Part shown: in pieces, positions 60,969 through 64,000 of the stretch | Layout of the letters: the number at the start of each line of letters is the position of its first letter | Numbering within the stretch: the first letter of the stretch is position 1 | Notes under the pieces: model-generated | Databases searched by the model: none | The model's input: only the letters and a program-made list of their open reading frames with translations | What the model was told of the DNA's origin: nothing | Source: Planotetraspora kaengkrachanensis | Lineage (GTDB): Bacteria; Actinomycetota; Actinomycetes; Streptosporangiales; Streptosporangiaceae | Assembly (NCBI RefSeq): GCF_016862895.1 | Contig: NZ_BONV01000003.1 | Span: 186,001 to 250,000 of the forward strand | Direction of reading: 5' to 3' | DNA length: 64,000 nucleotides | Position numbers and translations under genes: made by a program

Positions 60969-61508
60969 ATGGCTCTCGACGAGGAATTGCTGCTCCGGGC
61001 ACGTCAGGCCGGCACCCGGTGGACCGAGGCGCAGGACCATGCCGAACAGGCCAAGAACGCCTACCACCAGGCCGTCCGGCGCCTCCACCTGAGCGGGTCG
61101 TCGTTGCACGAGATCGCCGAGGCGCTCGACATCAGCCACCAGCGGGTCCACCAGATCATCGAGGCCACCGGCGGCACGGCCGGCTGGAGATCCCGCAGGA
61201 AGCCCGCCGACCCGGCGTGCGGCTTCTGCGGGGCCGGCAAGACGGAGGTCAACCGGCTCGTCGCGGGACCCGCCGTGTTCATCTGCGACGCCTGCGTCTC
61301 ACTCGCCTGCCGGGTCGTCGACGACGCCGGGCGGCCGGACGCGCCGCGCGCCCATCTGGAACTCGTGGCCCTGCCGAGCGCGCTGTCGTGCTCCTTCTGC
61401 AACAAGCCCGCCACGGATGTCACTGCACTCGTGACCGGCGGAGGAGTCCGCATCTGCGACGGCTGCGCGCGGTTCGGCGAGGAGATCATCGCCGCGCAGG
61501 CGGGGTGA
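60969..61508 (+). CDS. Protein with helix-turn-helix and two ClpX-type C4 zinc fingers
   Basis: 179 residues. Helical N-terminus, then a sigma-70-region-4-like helix-turn-helix (SSLHEIAEALDISHQRVHQIIE). Two ClpX-type zinc fingers follow: CGFCGAGKTEV...CDACVSL and CSFCNKPATDV...CDGCARF. In ClpX this finger recognises substrates and adaptors; without an ATPase domain the protein could be an adaptor or a DNA-binding regulator. The ATG at 60969 has only a weak ribosome-binding site (GGACGGC). It stands alone before the tandem-repeat region. Confidence 0.87.
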   Translation: MALDEELLLRARQAGTRWTEAQDHAEQAKNAYHQAVRRLHLSGSSLHEIAEALDISHQRVHQIIEATGGTAGWRSRRKPADPACGFCGAGKTEVNRLVAGPAVFICDACVSLACRVVDDAGRPDAPRAHLELVALPSALSCSFCNKPATDVTALVTGGGVRICDGCARFGEEIIAAQAG

Positions 61509-61589
61509 CCCCGGCCGTACTCGACCCGGCGCAGTCGCCGGCTCCGGCCGCGTTGCAGCATGGATCCACCGCGTGGAACCGCCACGCGG

Positions 61590-61641
61590 AGATCGACGCA
61601 CCAGATCGACGCACCAGATCGACGCACCAGATCGACGCACC
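61590..61641 (+). repeat. Four perfect 13-bp tandem repeats in the leader of the hydrolase gene
   Basis: AGATCGACGCACC is repeated four times without a mismatch (52 bp) and runs directly into the AGGAGG ribosome-binding site. Period 13 is not a multiple of three, so it is not coding. Copy-number change would alter the promoter-to-start distance. Confidence 0.95.
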
Positions 61642-61651
61642 AGGAGGTCCG

Positions 61652-62650
61652 ATGACCGTTCCGCCCTCCCCGCCGTACGACGAGCGCCTGACTCCTCCCC
61701 CGTTCGATCCCGAACTGGCCGTCGCCCTGGCGACCATGGCGGACGGCGTCCCGCCCGCTCTGCTGCCGGAGATGATCCCCGACCTGCAGGGCGCCACCGC
61801 CCTGATGCGACCGTCGGACGACGACCTCCGCCGCGGGGGCGCCTTCGAGATCGAGGAGCGCACCGTGCCGGGGCCGGAGGGCGCGCCGGACGTCTCGCTG
61901 CTCATCTGCCGGCCCACCGGGGTCACGGGCCCGGTCCCCGCCGTGTACCACATCCACGGCGGCGGCATGATCATGGGAGACAACCGGACCGGGATCGAGC
62001 TCATCCTGGAGATGGCGCAGGAACTGCGGCTCGCCGTGGTCTCGGTGGAGTACCGCCTGGCGCCCCGGCATCCGCACCCGGCCCCGGTGGAGGACTGCTA
62101 CGCCGGTCTGGTCTGGACGGCGGAGCACGCGGAGGAGATCGGCGTCGACCGGGACCGGATCGTCGTCGGCGGTGGAAGCGCGGGAGGCGGTCTGTCCGCG
62201 GCCGTCGTGCTGCTCGCCCGTGACCGCGGCGGCCCCACGCCGGCCGGGCAGCTGCTGGCCTGCCCGATGCTCGACGACCGCAACGACACCGTGTCCAGCC
62301 GGCAGATGGCCGGCCTGGGCGTGTGGGACAGGACGTCGAACGACACCGGATGGACGGCGTTGCTCGGGGAACGGCGAGGCGGCCCCGATGTCTCCCCCTA
62401 TGCGGCGCCCGCCCGCGCGCAGGACCTGTCCCGGCTGCCGCCGGCCTTCATCGACGTGGGTTCCGCCGAGACGTTCCGGGACGAGGACGTCGCGTACGCC
62501 ACCCGTATATGGCAGGCGGGCGGCCAGGCGGAGCTCCACGTGTGGCCGGGCGGATTCCACGGTTTCGACGCGATGGTGCCCCAGGCGGCGATCTCCCAGG
62601 CGGCCCGTGCCGCCCGGGTCGACTGGCTGCGCCGCTTGCTGGCGCGCTGA
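61652..62650 (+). CDS. Alpha/beta hydrolase, hormone-sensitive lipase family
   Basis: Esterase-like enzyme of 332 residues. The HGGG oxyanion motif is in YHIHGGGMIMGD. The nucleophile elbow is GGGSAGG (GDSAGG in most relatives, with Gly in place of Asp here). The acid and base are expected in FIDVGSAETFRDED and PGGFHGFDAM. All of these fit family IV esterases. ATG at 61652 follows the AGGAGG at 61641-61647, directly behind the 13-bp repeats. Substrates would be short-chain esters or lactones; nothing nearby indicates which. Confidence 0.9.
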   Translation: MTVPPSPPYDERLTPPPFDPELAVALATMADGVPPALLPEMIPDLQGATALMRPSDDDLRRGGAFEIEERTVPGPEGAPDVSLLICRPTGVTGPVPAVYHIHGGGMIMGDNRTGIELILEMAQELRLAVVSVEYRLAPRHPHPAPVEDCYAGLVWTAEHAEEIGVDRDRIVVGGGSAGGGLSAAVVLLARDRGGPTPAGQLLACPMLDDRNDTVSSRQMAGLGVWDRTSNDTGWTALLGERRGGPDVSPYAAPARAQDLSRLPPAFIDVGSAETFRDEDVAYATRIWQAGGQAELHVWPGGFHGFDAMVPQAAISQAARAARVDWLRRLLAR

Positions 62651-62651
62651 C

Positions 62652-62681
62652 CACGAGCCGGCTGATCACGAGCCGGCTGAT
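62652..62681. repeat. 15-bp direct repeat after the hydrolase gene
   Basis: CACGAGCCGGCTGAT occurs twice in tandem just after the hydrolase stop. The gap to the end of egtD is 86 bp and holds no other recognised feature. Confidence 0.8.
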
Positions 62682-62736
62682 CACGCTCGGGCCGAACGCG
62701 CCGACCACGAGCAGGCCCCACACCGCGCCCTGGCCG

Positions 62737-63696
62737 TCAGCGACCGGCCAGGGTGAGGGCGAAGTCACCCGCGGGGTCGGTGTAGTAGCGCACGACGTCG
62801 AACCCCGCGGCGGCCAGTTCGCGCCGCACGTCCTCCTCGCGGAACTTGGCACTGATCTCGGTGCGCATCTCCTCGCCTGCCTCGAAGGCGAGGGAAAGCC
62901 CGAGGCGGCCCAGCCGTACGGACATGGCCCGCGTCGCCCTGAGGCGCATCTCGATCCAGGCGTTGTCCTCGTCGTACCGGGCGACGTGCTCGAACGCGTC
63001 CGGCTCGAAGTCGCCGTCCAGCTCACGGTTGATGACATGGAGCACGTTGCGGTTGAACGCGGCCGTCACCCCCCGCCCGTCGTCGTAGGCCGCGACCAGC
63101 CGCCGGACGTCCTTCACCAGGTCGGTGCCGAGCAGCAGGGTGTCGCCCGGCCTGAGGGTGGCGCGCAGTTCCTTGAGGAACAGCTCGCGGGCCGCAGGGG
63201 GCAGGTTCCCGATCGTCCCGCCGAGGAAGGCGACCATCCGCCGGCCCTCCCTCGGCAGCAGGGACAGGTGGTGCTCGAAGTCGGCCCGGACCGGCTGTAC
63301 GGCGAGGCGGGGATAGCGGGTCGCGAGCCGCGCGGCGGCGGCCTCCAGGGTGACCGCGTCGACGTCCACGGGCATGTAGGTCCGCAACGTGCCCGAGGCG
63401 GACAGCGCGTCGAGCAGCAGGACGGTCTTCTCGCTGGTGCCGGATCCGAGCTCGACCAGCGTGTCCGCCCCGCTGTGCACGGCCATGCCGGGTGCGTGCC
63501 GGCGCAGGATCTCGAGCTCCCTGCGGGTCGGGTAGTACTCGGCGAGCCGGGTGATCCGCGAGAAGAGGTCGCTGCCGGTCGCGTCGTAGAACCACTTGGG
63601 CGGCAGCCACTTGGGCGAGGAGGTCAGCCCGGTGCGCACGTCGTTCTCCAGCGCCTGCCGCAGATAGTCTCCGTCGAGGTGGTCGATCAGCGCCAT
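62737..63696 (-). CDS. egtD: L-histidine N-alpha-methyltransferase
   Basis: SAM-dependent enzyme of 319 residues that trimethylates histidine to hercynine, the first step of ergothioneine synthesis. Motif LVELGSGTSEKT binds SAM; AFLGGTIGNLPP and the Asn/Tyr pocket residues (FNRNVLHVINRELDGDF, YYPTRRELEIL) mark EgtD. It is 10 bp downstream of egtC, consistent with the actinobacterial egtABCDE order. No EgtB is visible because the window ends upstream in egtC. Confidence 0.95.
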   Translation of the reverse strand: MALIDHLDGDYLRQALENDVRTGLTSSPKWLPPKWFYDATGSDLFSRITRLAEYYPTRRELEILRRHAPGMAVHSGADTLVELGSGTSEKTVLLLDALSASGTLRTYMPVDVDAVTLEAAAARLATRYPRLAVQPVRADFEHHLSLLPREGRRMVAFLGGTIGNLPPAARELFLKELRATLRPGDTLLLGTDLVKDVRRLVAAYDDGRGVTAAFNRNVLHVINRELDGDFEPDAFEHVARYDEDNAWIEMRLRATRAMSVRLGRLGLSLAFEAGEEMRTEISAKFREEDVRRELAAAGFDVVRYYTDPAGDFALTLAGR

Positions 63697-63706
63697 GTGT
63701 CGCTCC

Positions 63707-64000
63707 TCAGTGGATCGGTGTCACGAGCACGCCGTCGGGGGACGCGAGCAGGAGGTTGCGATCGGGTACGGCCTGCCATCCGGGGCGGTCGTCGAGCGGC
63801 TCGCTGGCGATGAGCACGCCCTGACCCAGATGGGCGAACAGAGTGTCACCCCAGGTCGTGGCGGCCAGCTCGGCTCCCCCGCTGACGAGGAAGTTGAGCC
63901 GGGCCCCGGGGTCGGCCTCCGCGACGGACCTGACGACCATGGGCAGCGCCTGGGCGACCGGCATCCCCTCACGGAGCCGCGTGAACACGGCGGAGGCGAG
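63707..64000 (-). CDS. egtC: Ergothioneine biosynthesis amidohydrolase EgtC (C-terminal part)
   Basis: The last 97 residues of a class-II glutamine-amidotransferase-like protein that removes glutamate from gamma-glutamyl-hercynylcysteine sulfoxide. Visible features are ARLNFLVSGGAELAATTWGDTLF, VLIASEPLDDRPGWQAVPD and the C-terminal LLLASPDGVLVTPI, all characteristic of EgtC. The N-terminal catalytic Cys is outside the window. The stop is 10 bp before egtD. The open frame continues to the window edge. Confidence 0.9.
   Translation of the reverse strand, partial: LASAVFTRLREGMPVAQALPMVVRSVAEADPGARLNFLVSGGAELAATTWGDTLFAHLGQGVLIASEPLDDRPGWQAVPDRNLLLASPDGVLVTPIH

Noticed and set aside
61590-61641. 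Possible CRISPR array
   Set aside because: The repeats are only 13 bp, directly joined with no spacers, and no cas gene is near.
1-64000. tRNA or rRNA genes
   Set aside because: No cloverleaf-type arrangement or rRNA-like conserved stretch was noticed on reading; a tRNA search program was not available.

Overview
The window is about 70% GC, with dense, short-overlap operons, many GTG starts, AfsR/SARP and LAL-type regulators, a GerW-like sporulation protein, ergothioneine genes and a gylR-glp locus. This fits a sporulating filamentous actinomycete, most likely of the Streptosporangiaceae type. That placement is inferred from gene content, not from any database search. No rRNA, tRNA, CRISPR array or intact transposase was seen.

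Layout. 1-6.5 kb: a PHBH-type FAD monooxygenase (cut by the window edge) behind an AfsR/SARP-like ATPase regulator, then an ArsR regulator coupled to an MFS exporter, then a Doc toxin/RHH antitoxin pair. 6.6-15.3 kb: two divergent operons, VOC-GntR-[2Fe-2S]-molybdopterin hydroxylase on the minus strand and E1 (alpha/beta fusion)-E2 2-oxoacid dehydrogenase on the plus strand. They share an intergenic region with two VanR-type TTGGATCCA sites; an aldo/keto reductase follows. 15.3-23.2 kb: a glycerol regulon, glpF-glpK-glpD on the minus strand and gylR, a second glycerol kinase and an aldo/keto reductase on the plus strand, with two near-identical 19-bp boxes between them. 23.2-30.8 kb: small secreted or membrane proteins, an uncharacterised gene overlapping an XRE/ImmA-IrrE gene, gerW, a chitinase relic, a DUF4239 protein, a Tat-exported multicopper oxidase and an NAD(P)-binding protein. 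30.8-38 kb: a LAL regulator, two paralogous orphan histidine kinases, an SPW-repeat protein and a SnoaL-like protein.

38.2-55.6 kb is the best-integrated block: choline to serine. betA and betB oxidise choline to glycine betaine. A Rieske oxygenase of the GbcA/CntA type, with its own Rieske ferredoxin and FAD reductase, is predicted to demethylate betaine to dimethylglycine. A dimethylglycine oxidase-like flavoprotein and the SoxBDAG sarcosine oxidase remove the other methyls as methylene-tetrahydrofolate, and GlyA condenses that carbon with glycine to serine. An IclR regulator sits in the middle, and a shared motif CTGTTGCG-N5-CGC lies in front of all three transcription units. An M20 peptidase gene interrupts the block. 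It is bracketed by oppositely oriented clusters of a GTGATCATGCAC repeat and followed by what looks like a decayed start of a second Rieske oxygenase gene.

55.5-64 kb: an ArsR-SRPBCC pair with two operator-like palindromes, a Mut7-C protein, cydAB, small proteins, a ClpX-type zinc-finger protein, an alpha/beta hydrolase behind a 4 x 13-bp tandem repeat, and egtD with the end of egtC.

No wholly new system can be proven from the sequence alone. The most promising leads are the shared promoter motif and three-component betaine oxygenase of the choline block, the repeat-bracketed M20 gene with the Rieske relic, the twin orphan kinases with an extracytoplasmic cysteine pair, and the uncharacterised partner of the ImmA/IrrE protein.
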